Assembly (NCBI GenBank): GCA_015501595.1
Contig: JADNRX010000329.1
Coordinates: 1-60,957, forward strand
Length of the DNA stretch: 60,957 nucleotides
DNA from: Hymenopellis radicata
Lineage: Eukaryota; Basidiomycota; Agaricomycetes; Agaricales; Physalacriaceae
Reading direction: 5' to 3'
In this document: positions 34,547-44,220 of the stretch, piece after piece
How the letters are laid out: every line of letters begins with the position of its first letter
How positions within the stretch are numbered: the first letter of the stretch is position 1
Made by a program: the position numbers and the translations under genes
Notes under the pieces: model-generated
Told to the model about the DNA's origin: nothing
What the model saw: the letters and a program-made list of their open reading frames with translations, nothing else
The model's database searches: none

Positions 34547-35122
34547 GGCGATACGCACAAGATAGGCGAAGGAGAAGTGCGATATGATGGGTACCGTGGT
34601 CGAGCTCTTGTTTTATGGCGTCGCGGGCTGTTATGTTCTCCGACGGAAGGTCATCGAACGAGCGCGAGAAGTATCAAAGATGCATCGACATCGAATCCAA
34701 ACATCCATCATGATTATGATGACGGAGGGTCAATCTGTCCAGACGACACATACATCAACGTCCTTGAGGTCGGGTCGATCCTAACATTGAGGAGATTCCG
34801 TGAAATACGACTCCCTGATGACATCCATGCCATATCGCGTATGCACAATCCATCTGAGTATTGCTAGTAGCTTGAATACGAGGTTGAGCGGCGAGCCCCA
34901 ATGGTGCGGGGACGTCGGCATATACTTAGAGCGCTGGGCTCGATATCGTACCAGTAAAGACAACTGAGAGAGCATTTAGAGATTGAAGGACTGTTTTTTC
35001 TTGCGGCTGACGGTTGACACGAGCCTATGGCAAATATCGGCCTCGAGATGAAGCTATTGCATTGAGATGTCTCTCCAACGGGATACAGCGAGTGAGTAGG
35101 GCGCGCGATAAGTAGTCATGAT

Positions 35123-35256
35123 TTAAGCCAGAGGGCTAATGAGTCTGCAAAATTCGTTAGACGCATCAACACGTGTACGCAGGGAACACACTTTATAAGA
35201 GACAGTTGAGGGTTGCTCCGCGTGAAGCCGACATAACTGAGGAGAGGTATCCAGCC
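35123..35256 (-). pseudogene. Partial TOM7 copy
   Basis: Encodes only WIPLLSYVGFTRSNPQLSLI, the old splice donor and intron, and the last exon (LISPLA type) to the stop at 35123. The first two exons, the start and the N-terminal part of the third exon are absent. It is the TOM7 part of the inverted duplication. Confidence 0.85.
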
Positions 35257-36327
35257 AAACGGTCCAAACCTGTTCTTGAGGTGAGCGGTGTCGATATAAG
35301 CCGTGGATACACTGTCGAGATCCAGAAGGTCCGAAAGAACACGAATAGGAATATAATTGAGTCCAAATGGGACCACGGGGACCCGTCGAGTGTAAGAACG
35401 GATGTAAACACAGCCAATAGTCGTAGTATGAGTATAAGGAAAGATCGCGTGTACGCGATCGACATAAGGTCCGTGCGCATGTGTCCATATCGGGAACTCC
35501 TCCTTACATTCGACCGCCGACTCGCCATCGATCTGTGGGGAGGCTGAAATGCGATGTGCGTGCAAGGTGCACAGCCTTGACGTACCACAACAGACAACTA
35601 GCCTACATTTCCTGATTTATCGCAGATGTTATCTCGCGAACACGCGATGACAAGGCAGGCTCGGTGATCCAGCGATTTAGCTCCAATTTGAGGAGAGGTT
35701 TCTGAAGTTATCCACACGATCTAGCATTGATCCCAGACGGCCCCTTTGATAGCTCAACGCTGCGAATCACCATACCATAACACCGCGAAAGACTCACATT
35801 TGCGCCACAGAACCTTGACGATCTGCAAGGAAGTCTTCAATGAGTGTTGTAAAATCATCGGTGGGCAGGACTGTTACTTACTCATGGTCGCGAGGTAACT
35901 TGTAAGAGTAAGAGTGTTCTTGGGGTGAGCGGTGTCGACCGCCGTCTCGCTATCGATCTCTGGGAAGGCTGCTGACAGAAGAGTCAGTCTGCCGGATACA
36001 AAATCTTCATTGGCTACACACTAGGAACCCGTCATAATCTGGCAGCGCCAGATTTATCGCAGTGTTATCTCGCGAACACAGCGATGAATGACAAGGCAGG
36101 CTCGGTGATCCAGCGACTGAGCTCCAATCTGAGGAGAAGTTTCTGAAGTCATCCACATGCCTAGACTTTGATAGCTCAACACTGCGAATCGCCATGCCAT
36201 AACACCGCGAAAGACTCACCTTTGCGAACAAAAAAGGCTGTCAAAAATACTTTCGTAAGTCCCGTTGAAACACGCAACACGCAGATATGAAAGGACAAGA
36301 AAAATGAATAGTCAGTAGGTATGTGAT
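35257..36327. repeat. Intergenic tandem duplication (two units)
   Basis: Unit 1 (about 35274-35300 plus 35509-35820) and unit 2 (about 35918-36240) share GTGAGCGGTGTCGA, CTATCGATCT or CCATCGATCT, TTATCTCGCGAACAC and a stretch ending CCGCGAAAGACTCAC. Unit 1 has about 208 nt of extra sequence (35301-35508) between two TCGA sites. Minus frames in the units are short and unrecognised. This is the downstream side of the UBC1-like gene. Confidence 0.7.
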
Positions 36328-37085
36328 CTACTTCAACAGCTCTTCTACGACGCGGTCTTCGGTAATCTGGGCGACGTTTTTCCCTCGGTAATTGAGGCGC
36401 CGTAAAACATCAATCTGCGTTTCGCGTCAGCACCGCTCGAGATGGAATGTGACAGCCACTCACGACTTTATCCCGCTGAAAACCGAGCGCCTCAAATTGG
36501 TCGACATGCGCCTTTTCCAAGCCAGCCATCGCGACCTCGTCTGCGCCACTCTTGGACGCCGCTGCTGCTGCTCCTCCACCCGCGTACACCTTGGTCCAAT
36601 ACCTCGCAGTATCGTCAAAGCCCCCCCTACTAGTCACAAAGTGCTTCGCGACCTCGGCATCCTGGGGGTCGCTTGGCTCTGGGCTGCACAGCAGACTTTG
36701 CAAGGATATGAGGGTCGATTTGAGGGTGAGCACTGGGCTCCACGCGTCCTTGAGGATATCGAGGCATATGGCGCCCGAAGCGCTGGAGACGTTTGGGTGG
36801 TAGACTTTGGTGAGGAATTTCATCTTGACGGGTGTGAAAGGGTACGAGTCGGGGATGACGATGTCGACGTTGAAGGTTCCGCCTTCATATGGGGTGCCCT
36901 CGGGTCCCGGGAAGGTGCCTAAAAGGTGGAATGGGGAGTCGTCGATGAGTGATATGCTGATGCCGGATGTCTTATCCGCCTTGCAGTCTGTCGCCAGTCA
37001 CTGTAAGCTCATAGATGGCCCACATCTGCCAAGAGAGGCGCGCACCGGCTATTTCTTTGTTTACTCGTCGCAGACGGGCGTCCAT
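36328..37085 (-). CDS. UBC1: Ubiquitin-conjugating enzyme E2 with UBA domain (UBC1/UBE2K-like)
   Basis: Predicted exons (minus) are 37085-37046, 36987-36464 and 36414-36328, in phase, 216 aa (yeast Ubc1 has 215). The E2 fold is complete: MDARLRRVNKEIA, GTFPGPEGTPYEGGTFNVDI, SYPFTPVKMKF, then YHPNVSSASGAICLDILKDA with the active cysteine in GAICLD (about residue 91) and LISLQSLLCSPEPSDPQDAE. After an alanine/glycine linker the C-terminus is a UBA domain (VDQFEALGFQRDKVIDVLRR, LNYRGKNVAQI). Ubc1-type enzymes extend Lys48-linked ubiquitin chains in cytosol and nucleus, helping the APC/C and quality control. It is divergent from TOM7, with 143 bp between start codons. No damage is seen. Confidence 0.95.
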
Positions 37086-37228
37086 GATGGCTGTAGGAGA
37101 AAGAAACCTGCCATAGATGGCGATCGCTAATTTGATCTTGGGCCACGTGCATCCGGACCGTAAAGCCGAACAGCCCAAAGTTTTCCGGCACGACGCGGCG
37201 CAACGAGACCTAGCTTTCGACTACCACC
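37086..37228. promoter_or_regulatory. Bidirectional promoter of UBC1-like and TOM7
   Basis: The two start codons are 143 bp apart and the genes are divergent, so their 5' UTRs and promoters must share this stretch. No clear TATA box is seen. The arrangement fits the coordinated expression of housekeeping genes, but that is inference. Confidence 0.6.
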
Positions 37229-37535
37229 ATGCCATCCGAGGACACGAAAGTATGGCTTTATTTCCCTCTATTTTCGCGGTGTACTAATGGCAGTTTATAG
37301 GAAATTATCAACAAGGTCGTCGAGTTGAGCCGGGTGCGTCTGCTGGTCTCTGTACGGTCCAAAATGGCTTACCTTCCCTTACGCAGACGGCTGTCCACTG
37401 GGGCTGGATACCTCTCATCATATATGTCGGCTTCACGCGCAGCAACCCCCAACCGTCTCTTATAAAGTGCGTTCTCTGCACACACGTGTCGACGCGTCTA
37501 ACGAATTTTGCAGACTCATTAGCCCTCTGGCTTAA
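37229..37535 (+). CDS. TOM7: Mitochondrial import receptor subunit TOM7
   Basis: Four small exons, 37229-37249, 37301-37333, 37387-37466 and 37514-37535, encode 51 aa with all phases correct. The order of motifs is that of Tom7: an N-terminal amphipathic start (MPSEDTKEIINKVVELSRTA), the single membrane segment HWGWIPLIIYVGF, then TRSNPQPSLIKLISPLA. Tom7 is a tail-anchored subunit of the outer-membrane TOM complex that tunes its assembly and helps hold PINK1-like or Mdm10 partners in other organisms. Its length agrees with the family (50-60 aa). The gene is too short to stand out as an open frame; splicing was decided by phase and the family pattern. Two defective copies lie at 35123-35256 and about 40990-41280. 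Confidence 0.95.
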
Positions 37536-38590
37536 ATAATGACTACTTATTACGCGCCCTACTCACTTGCTGTATCCTGTTGGAGAGACATCTCAATGCA
37601 ATAGCTTCGTCTCGAGGCCGATATTTGCCATAGGCTCGTCTCAGCCGTCACCCGCAACAGGCGCAAGAAAAACAGACCTTCAATCTCTCAATGCTCCCTC
37701 ACTTGTCTTTGCTGGTACCGTATCAACCCCAGCGCTCTAAGTATATGCCGACGTCCCCGCCCCGTCGGAGACTCGCCGCTCAACATGGTTCGCGACCGTA
37801 ATCAAGCTACCTCGGATGGAATGTGCATACGCGATCCAGGGAGTCGTATTCAAAGGTGTTCCGTAATCTCTTCAATCTTCGGATCAAACTCGAGGACGTT
37901 GATGCAAGTATTAGACAGATTGATCCTCCGTAGCATGGATATTTGTATTCGAGGTCGATGCATCTTTGATACGTATCTTCTCCCGCTCGCCCCAGTGACA
38001 AGCATCCGAAACGTACAGCACCTCGCGACGCCATAAAGCAAGAGCTTGACCACGGACTCGTCGTACCATACTTCTCTTTCGACTGTCTTTTGCATACCTA
38101 CAATGCGTCTTCCCCTCAACAGAATCATCAGGAAAGTGACCGGGTATCGGTTGGGGTACAACGTCCAAAGAGGTGTGTCCGTTCCTTGCCTTCTCCGTGC
38201 GCGGACTACATGCTCTCCCTCAGATTACCCCGGGCGTTGGACGACTCCCGTCGTCATCGTTGTCTACGTGATGCTTGCTGTCCTTCTTGCTCTGATGAAC
38301 AGTAAGCTTTCGTTGTCGCTGATGCGAATATACTGACTGAGGGCCTGAAAGTTCCCCTCACCGCATACGACACAGTCCAAGAGTACACATACACACCAAA
38401 TGCAACTATCCCGCCTTTGCCATTCTCGTACCTTGTCCCGTCATTCCTGAACTCCCGTCTCCCGGACTTTGCACCTGAGACTCTCCATGTCGGAGATGTG
38501 CTTCATTTGAATAACTCCAGTCAGGAGTATACTGTCGCTTCAGTGTCCAACAACCCAAATAATACTGGGGAAAATTTTCTGTATCACAAC
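37402..38590 (+). repeat. Inverted duplication, right arm
   Basis: Partner of 34069-35256. The spacer between TOM7 and the membrane gene (37536-38102) is as well conserved between the arms as the exons. This indicates a single duplication of a block rather than gene conversion of coding parts only. Confidence 0.85.
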
Positions 38591-40474
38591 AACCCACTGA
38601 CATCATGTGATGTGGTAAGAATATGCTTTCTCTATGATATAACTTGAGTTGACATATTGCATGCAGGAGAGTATAGAAATGCAGATGATACAAAACATGA
38701 GCTCATCCTGGGCCTTCAAGATGATGACAATGCAGGTAAGACTTATTTCTCTTATGACTATATATGCTAACATGTTATAGGCTCACATAGATTGTTGGTT
38801 TCCTGTCAAATTTGCTTTAACGTCATCAGTTTATGTTCCCTTCATTGAGGATATGGTATGTACTCTAAATTTATTCTATGAATAGGTATACTAATTCATA
38901 TGTAGCTGTACATATTGGACGACTTCCCGTAACCATTTAGAAACATAGATTATTTTCTAAACGCCGAAAGAGGCAATCTGCCGAGCCCGGCGCCTGGGTA
39001 TCAGGCTTCCCTGCGCAAAATCTATCGCGGTGGGCTGCTTTCAGATTATAGTCTGGAGACACCCCCCTACCCCCTCTTCCAGAGTAAAACTTACTTTCTA
39101 GATGTCGTCGTTAGTGCCCCGAAAGCACGGCACACACAGTGGTGTGTCACTTCTTACATTCCCTTCACACCGTGAGCTCAAAATCATGGCCAAAGGCATC
39201 CTTGACAAGCAACCTACCTCCGAGTCAAGAACACGTCGTTTTCGAGCTGTTTTCGAGATTTCCTTAAGGGATTAAGACGTCGGCAGCCGCGGCAGGAGGT
39301 TTATCGTGTCGAATTGCCATCTTTTCTAGATTGGCTTACGGTTTGCATGTCTGGTTTCCTAAATTGCGGAGTTCCAATCATCTGACATTTAGAAGATAAT
39401 CTAGCTTTCTAAATGTTACGGGAAGTCGTCCATTATCTGAGTATGTCTATTATTTCCTACCTTAGTCTATATACTGAATTTTATATTGTCACTAGATGCT
39501 GGCATCAAGCCGATGGCTCAGATCTTATTGATTCATGTGGCTCTGAGAATTCTAAAGAGGTTGGCAATAGTACCATCCTGAAATGGATGGTGACTACACA
39601 ACCATACTGTCCAGGATCTTCTCTTAACACTCTGCATAACCATCTCCCTTGCAACTCAGATCCTGTTGCTTTTGCTACAGTAGATGAACAGTTGCAGGGA
39701 ACTAACTTTCACCATGTCTCTATAGAGATGGGCAAACCTCCAACTGGGAACTGTCTGCACTTCAGACAAGAGAACTGTGCAAATCTATTTTACTTGGCTG
39801 AGGAAAACTTATTCCAGGCTGTGTATCATTCTATTCGCCGAGACCTTGGTATTCATTCCCCAAACCAGATCTGGGCATCTCCAGCCATGTTCAACAGAAC
39901 GATCCAGGCTCTTCCAGGTTCCTTTCTTTCAGAATATTCTTCTACAGCTTGTTTTCGTGCGAACACGTCTAGTTCGTCTCAACCCGGGACAGGCACCTGG
40001 ATACCATGGGACATGGAGCACGATACAGTTGCCAGAACACCTCAAATCTTCTACTTGCATTGGACTTATCGTCTAAAGTCATTGGGGTCGGCGATCACAA
40101 GTGTATTCGTTGCGACATTCACGATGTTGGCGGCGATTTGGAAAATATTCACCTTCATCGCGGGGCTGGTTATATCCAAGGGTATGTAGTTCCTTCCTTG
40201 ACGCGTCACACGTCAAATGTTCCAAACGACTCATGATATTATAGAGGATTCAACGTCTCAGACGCAGTTGGAGGAGAGGGTCGGCGAGTTAGCCGACCAA
40301 GTCGGCAAACTGCAGGAGGAAATGCAGCGGACGACGAGGCATCGGGAGCTGGAATATAGGCTGTCGTTAGCCGACGAGGACAGCACTCTCACGGAAGCGC
40401 TGCTGTCATCCGTTAATCAGGCCTGGAAGGAGAAGGGTTGGAACGGGAGCCAAGATGGGTATGAAAGAGTGTGA
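38103..40474 (+). pseudogene. Membrane protein gene split by an inserted element in a microexon
   Basis: Eight exons join in phase: 38103-38172, 38224-38301, 38352-38614, 38667-38735, 38781-38855, a microexon of 17 nt (38906-38916 plus 39435-39440), 39496-40181 and 40245-40474. That would make about 495 aa if the insertion were absent. The product has an N-terminal membrane segment (TPVVIVVYVMLAVLLALMN), a long extracellular-type region (VPLTAYDTVQ.., TLHVGDVLHLNNSSQEYTV with N-glycosylation-type sites, then cysteine-containing stretches), a second membrane segment (SVFVATFTMLAAIWKIFTF) and a coiled-coil tail (QLEERVGELADQVGKLQEEM). The family is agaricomycete-specific and of unknown role. 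The 515-bp element at 38917-39431 brings stops into the frame, so this allele is probably non-functional. Confidence 0.75.
38917..39431. mobile_element. Non-autonomous inverted-repeat element, 515 bp
   Basis: The ends are inverted repeats of about 45 bp beginning GGACGACTTCCCGTAA, with one small gap. ATT flanks both sides (38914-38916, 39432-39434). Alternatively a TA duplication with slightly longer, mismatched ends would suit a Tc1/mariner-type element. No coding capacity was found. The superfamily is unassigned. Confidence 0.8.
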
Positions 40475-40985
40475 GGCAGAGTGGGGGCGAAGAAGCGACG
40501 GAGAAGTGGCTGATTGTATTCTCGAGTTGAGTGAAGAGCTGGACTTTTTCTCTTTCTGCGAATGTAATATTTATTTTTGATCCCTCTCTGGATGAACAAG
40601 GAGAGCAAGCCGGTCAGATGACATCATCCGCTTTGCTTCTTACCACCATCGTCTCATGAGCGACGACGAGCGCAGCGCCGGCAGATGTTCCGCATCTCCT
40701 AGAAACCGACTCGCTGAGAATGGACCGTGTTTTCGTGACTGGAGTAGGATCAAGGACGCGATAAAACCGTAATTTGGAAGGACGGAGCGATGACAAGGAG
40801 AGCAGCGGTGGACGACGACAAGAGCAGCGGCGGAAGACGACGAGACCAGCCTTAGAAGAAGGCAGCCGATGCCGCGAAAGACAGGACTGGAGCGTACCGT
40901 GACATTGTTCCGACATGAAAGGCTGCCCAAATCTTCCGATACGACGACTCGACGCGGCGAGCCTGTCTCTGACCAGGATAATGCC
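40475..40985. other. 3' flank of the membrane gene; no gene recognised
   Basis: AT-rich sequence after the stop probably carries the 3' UTR. Minus frames of about 100 codons at 40614-40930 are arginine/serine-rich low-information frames without motifs. Confidence 0.35.
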
Positions 40986-41280
40986 CCAAAGTACAGGTTT
41001 TTTCCTCCGATTTTCCAGGACTACTGGCTAGGAAATCACCAACAAGTTCCTTGAACTCGGTCAGGTGCGTCTACGCGTCGAAATCAATTGAATCGCGTTT
41101 CCTTATCAGACGGCTGCCCACTCGGGCTGGATATTGACTTTATGCTCAGCAGCCCCCAGTCGTCTGTTGAACGCGAAACAGTGCGTCTCTTGCGTACACG
41201 TCTTGACGCGAATAAGGGCCTTCGCAGATTCATTCGTTCCCTACATTCTGCTCGGTTTCTTTTAGCTGATATTCGTGCAA
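40986..41280 (+). pseudogene. Third, degenerate TOM7 copy
   Basis: Contains, in order, remnants of TOM7 exon 2 (EEITNKFLELGQ just before a GTGCGTCT donor at about 41064), exon 3 (ACGGCTGCCCACTCGGGCTGG at about 41110) and the last intron and exon (GCAGATTCATT at about 41225). The membrane-segment codons are scrambled by small deletions. It is more diverged than the copy at 35.1 kb. Confidence 0.65.
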
Positions 41281-41539
41281 CGTATCAAACGTAGAATTAA
41301 CTCTTCCTCCCGCGCAGTGCTGGAGTTCGTGAAAGGCGCCCACCGCTTTGGCACTAGCATCGCGCCCGCTACCCGACGTTGTTTTGTCAGTGCCCTTTGT
41401 CGATTCGTTGTCGCGGCACCTGAGCGCGCCATCGTTTGATACTGTTAAGTACTGTGTAATGCTAAGTCAACCTTGTTGTCTCTTATGCTTGGACTATGTC
41501 TCTTCAAGCTGACCTCACTGCACTACTAGAGATGATTTC

Positions 41540-42044
41540 CAGTTTGCCATGGAGAGATCAGTGCAGACATTCCTCGAGTTAGCCCTTGAGGTTTCGGTCA
41601 TTTGGCTTTCTTCCTGGAAAGAATCTCAACGCACTGCAGACTGTCTAGCGGGAACCGCGGCCTGCGACATCGCAATCACGGTGTCTCTGGTGATCATGGT
41701 GAGTTGGGTTGGCCAGCTTGTAGTTCGTCGTCCTAATCATCCGGGCTTGCAGCTCACGAATCGAAAAATGACCGTGTTCGAGGAAATGATGAGTCTAATC
41801 AACCAATACGTTCGGCTGAACATAGAGACAGGATCTCACAAGCATCACCACTTCGGTCGAGCTTGTTGTTTTCCAGGCGGTACCGAAGTTGACGTGGCAC
41901 ATGGTGTACGTCCAACCTTACCTGTCTCATAATGCTCTTACTTATCGAAACGTAGCAGTACCCGCGCGCGCGACTACTCACGAAGACCGGTATAGTTATT
42001 CACATACGTTGATGGCGACTCTCAGCTATCGCGCATGGATTTGA
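41540..42044 (+). pseudogene. C-terminal fragment of a DUF6534-like membrane protein
   Basis: The plus frame has the DUF6534 C-terminal pattern: TAACDIAITVSLVIM, an intron (41700-41753, GTGAGT...TTGCAG), then MSLINQYVRLNIETG and, one base out of frame, LTSITTSVELVVFQAVPKLT. After another intron it ends YSYSHTLMATLSYRAWI. The domain belongs to agaricomycete proteins with several membrane helices and unknown function. The frameshift after NIETG and the lack of a recognisable N-terminal half indicate a pseudogene. Confidence 0.6.
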
Positions 42045-43489
42045 ACACGATGCCCGATCCCAACAAAGTTCCTTATGGAACCATTTCAGTCCTACTAGAG
42101 CGGAACCGTTGTCGTGTCCTGGCCGACACCTCCTGCACGAGTGGCCAATACGCACGACGATCACGAGCTTGCCTCCTTCCGGGTAGGGCTTGCCTCGTCA
42201 AACCTCGTCCTAGCTAATACATTGACAGGAATCTGACTCCGTCAAGTGATGTCAGGCCAAAAAGCGAGGGCGATATCACACTCAACGTGCACGTAGAACA
42301 GTCTTGTCGTATGGATTAGTGGGGAGGGCAATCTATCTTGTTTATTGCGAAGTAAGTAGAGTAGGAGCAAACTCCTCTTTTCTGCGGTAATAGGGGTCTG
42401 AAGCATATTAGAAATGCCCGCCTGTATCTTGGAATCCGCGCAGTGGTTCAGAAGATATTCCACTTCGGCATACAGGACCTCAGGACAGCTTGTAAAATGT
42501 GGAATAGTAAGAAGAAAAGGTAATCGGTCGTGTAAGAGGCACCCACAGAGACGAAAACCTCGAGAACTCCTCGGTAACGACATTCTGAACGGTCATCTGT
42601 TTCTTGATGTTCTCCAGCGCCAAAGCCTTGAGGGTGTCGATGCCAACCTAGACAAGTGGCGGTCACATGGTCCGTGCGCGCGGACTGTCCGGTCGGACTT
42701 TCAAACGCAAGCCCTCTTGACCACGCCCATTCATCCTCGTTTGGCTTTAACCTCTTCTCCGCAGTCCTTGTTGTCAGGAAATGTGCGAGATATCTATCTA
42801 TAACGCGACTTCTCTCGCGACATGGATAAGGTTCTGGACGCTGATGGTTTACACAGAGGTATGTTACGGGCGGTCATGGTGCTAGTCTCCCGTAGGCATA
42901 CTCTACACCTCGCGGTACTCGGTGTTTAGATCATGGGCTTTGTCCGGAGTAACAACAGCCGTATCTAAGGCAAGTGCATTCAGTACAGTCAATGATCAAT
43001 CAACCGTTTCCGTATCGTTTAGCTTTCTCTCCATCCATCATGCATGCGCGGTGGTCACGAACAGCCGTGCTTACATGGCTTTGGGGTTCAAATCGAGTGG
43101 TCCTGTGGTCAATTCTAACCGATGGTCGCGGTATCCGTGCTCTTGTTCGATGTGGCAGGCTAAATTTACGATATCAAGACGGCTATTTGTAGCTGGCCGG
43201 TAGGATTATGAAGAAGACCATCAAATTCGAACAACTCTTGCAAACGGGCCGGCTTGCAGGAGTCCGCAGATCGGCACCCCAAGAGAACACACTTTTTCGT
43301 GACGTTGAATCAGGGGGCGCTCTATATAGTCGCATGATAGCAGTCCTGTCTATATGGGACCTTTACGAAGGTGTACTTCGTGAGTCCGTTGACTCCATGT
43401 GGGAAAACGAGTGCTATTCTCATATTGTCCAGGTCCTTTATGCTGCTATATATATTTGAGACGCTGGCGTGGGCTTTTCGTCAACCACC
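42045..43489. other. Unassigned region
   Basis: Several frames of 60-130 codons on both strands, e.g. minus 42242-42583 (EVLYAEVEYLLNHCADSKIQ, SLLLLYLLRNKQDRLPSPLI), look partly coding. None could be linked by splice sites to a known family. Confidence 0.3.
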
Positions 43490-43754
43490 ATGGCGCCGTT
43501 CACTATCTCGGTGCTAGATCTTGGTCCTCTGTGAGTTTTCTGTGACTGTTAGTTGTCGTCCGCTGACGATGAAGTAGCACTGGACCATACGTGCGTGTAC
43601 AACTTGAATACGGGCGCGTATACGATGGGCTTAGACGTGCACCAGGCCCTTTCTTACCTCTGGGGCTCTTGCCTCTATGGTATCCTCATCGTCCAGATGT
43701 GTAAGTGCTTCAAATGCAGCTTTCACATCCTTCCTTCCTTACGAATGCGCCGGT
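43490..43754 (+). pseudogene. 5' fragment of a membrane protein gene cut by the LTR element
   Basis: ATG at 43490 gives MAPFTISVLDLGPL, then a donor/acceptor pair and TGPY. Shifted by one frame is the hydrophobic ALSYLWGSCLYGILIVQMC with a donor (GTAAGT) at 43699. This is how DUF6534-type genes begin. Downstream exons are absent on this side, and no continuation was found beyond the far LTR at 54498. Confidence 0.45.
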
Positions 43755-44186
43755 TGTTATGAAAATCAGTATTTCTCAAGCTTCGCGTGTAGAGCGATGT
43801 GTTGCGAGTTCGATTACCGGTGAGAACTAGTTCAGAAGCAAGTTAACAATCGCGCGTAGATTTAATGATAAGACGTTTATTCATGCGAGAGCTTTGCTCG
43901 CGAGTAACTTGGAATAAACAAGTAAGTGAAATCGAAAATGTAATGTAGTTGTGCGCATAAGAAAAGGTAAGGTTCGGGACAGGAGCTGAGTCTTTATATA
44001 CAGTTTCGGAAAAAGGGAAATGAGTCATGAGAAGGAGTCGTAAAGAGTCAAAATGAGTAAGTACGCGGTAGCGCAGGCCTACCGATGATTCGATATGAGT
44101 AAGAGCAAGCAGAAATGAAATCTAGAGATCGCGTCAATCACGTGACTGACGCGCGACAACTAGCAAGTTGTCAGAGATCCATAACA
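43755..44186 (-). repeat. 3' LTR (432 bp)
   Basis: Begins TGTTATG and ends CATAACA. On minus it carries TATATAAAG (43992-44000), and an AATAAA-type signal lies further downstream within the LTR. Confidence 0.97.
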
Positions 44187-44203
44187 GAGCCCCCCTTGCT
44201 TGG
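44187..44203 (-). other. Polypurine tract
   Basis: On minus the bases just before the 3' LTR read AAGGGGGGCTC, suitable for plus-strand priming. The stop codon of the accessory gene is only about 20 bp away. Confidence 0.7.
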
Positions 44204-44220
44204 AGTTACTCACCTTATAG

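Larger units (their letters stand above)
34069..35256 (-). repeat. Inverted duplication, left arm
   Basis: Diverged copy of 37402-38590 in opposite orientation. It covers the end of TOM7, the TOM7-membrane gene spacer and the first three exons of the membrane gene. The arms flank the UBC1-like gene and the promoter it shares with TOM7. Match runs from CCAGCC at 35251-35256 to the KDZ end. Confidence 0.85.

Noticed and set aside
43812..43826. tRNA B-box-like GAGTTCGATTACC in the LTRs
   Set aside because: No A-box or cloverleaf around it, and it repeats only because the LTR repeats.
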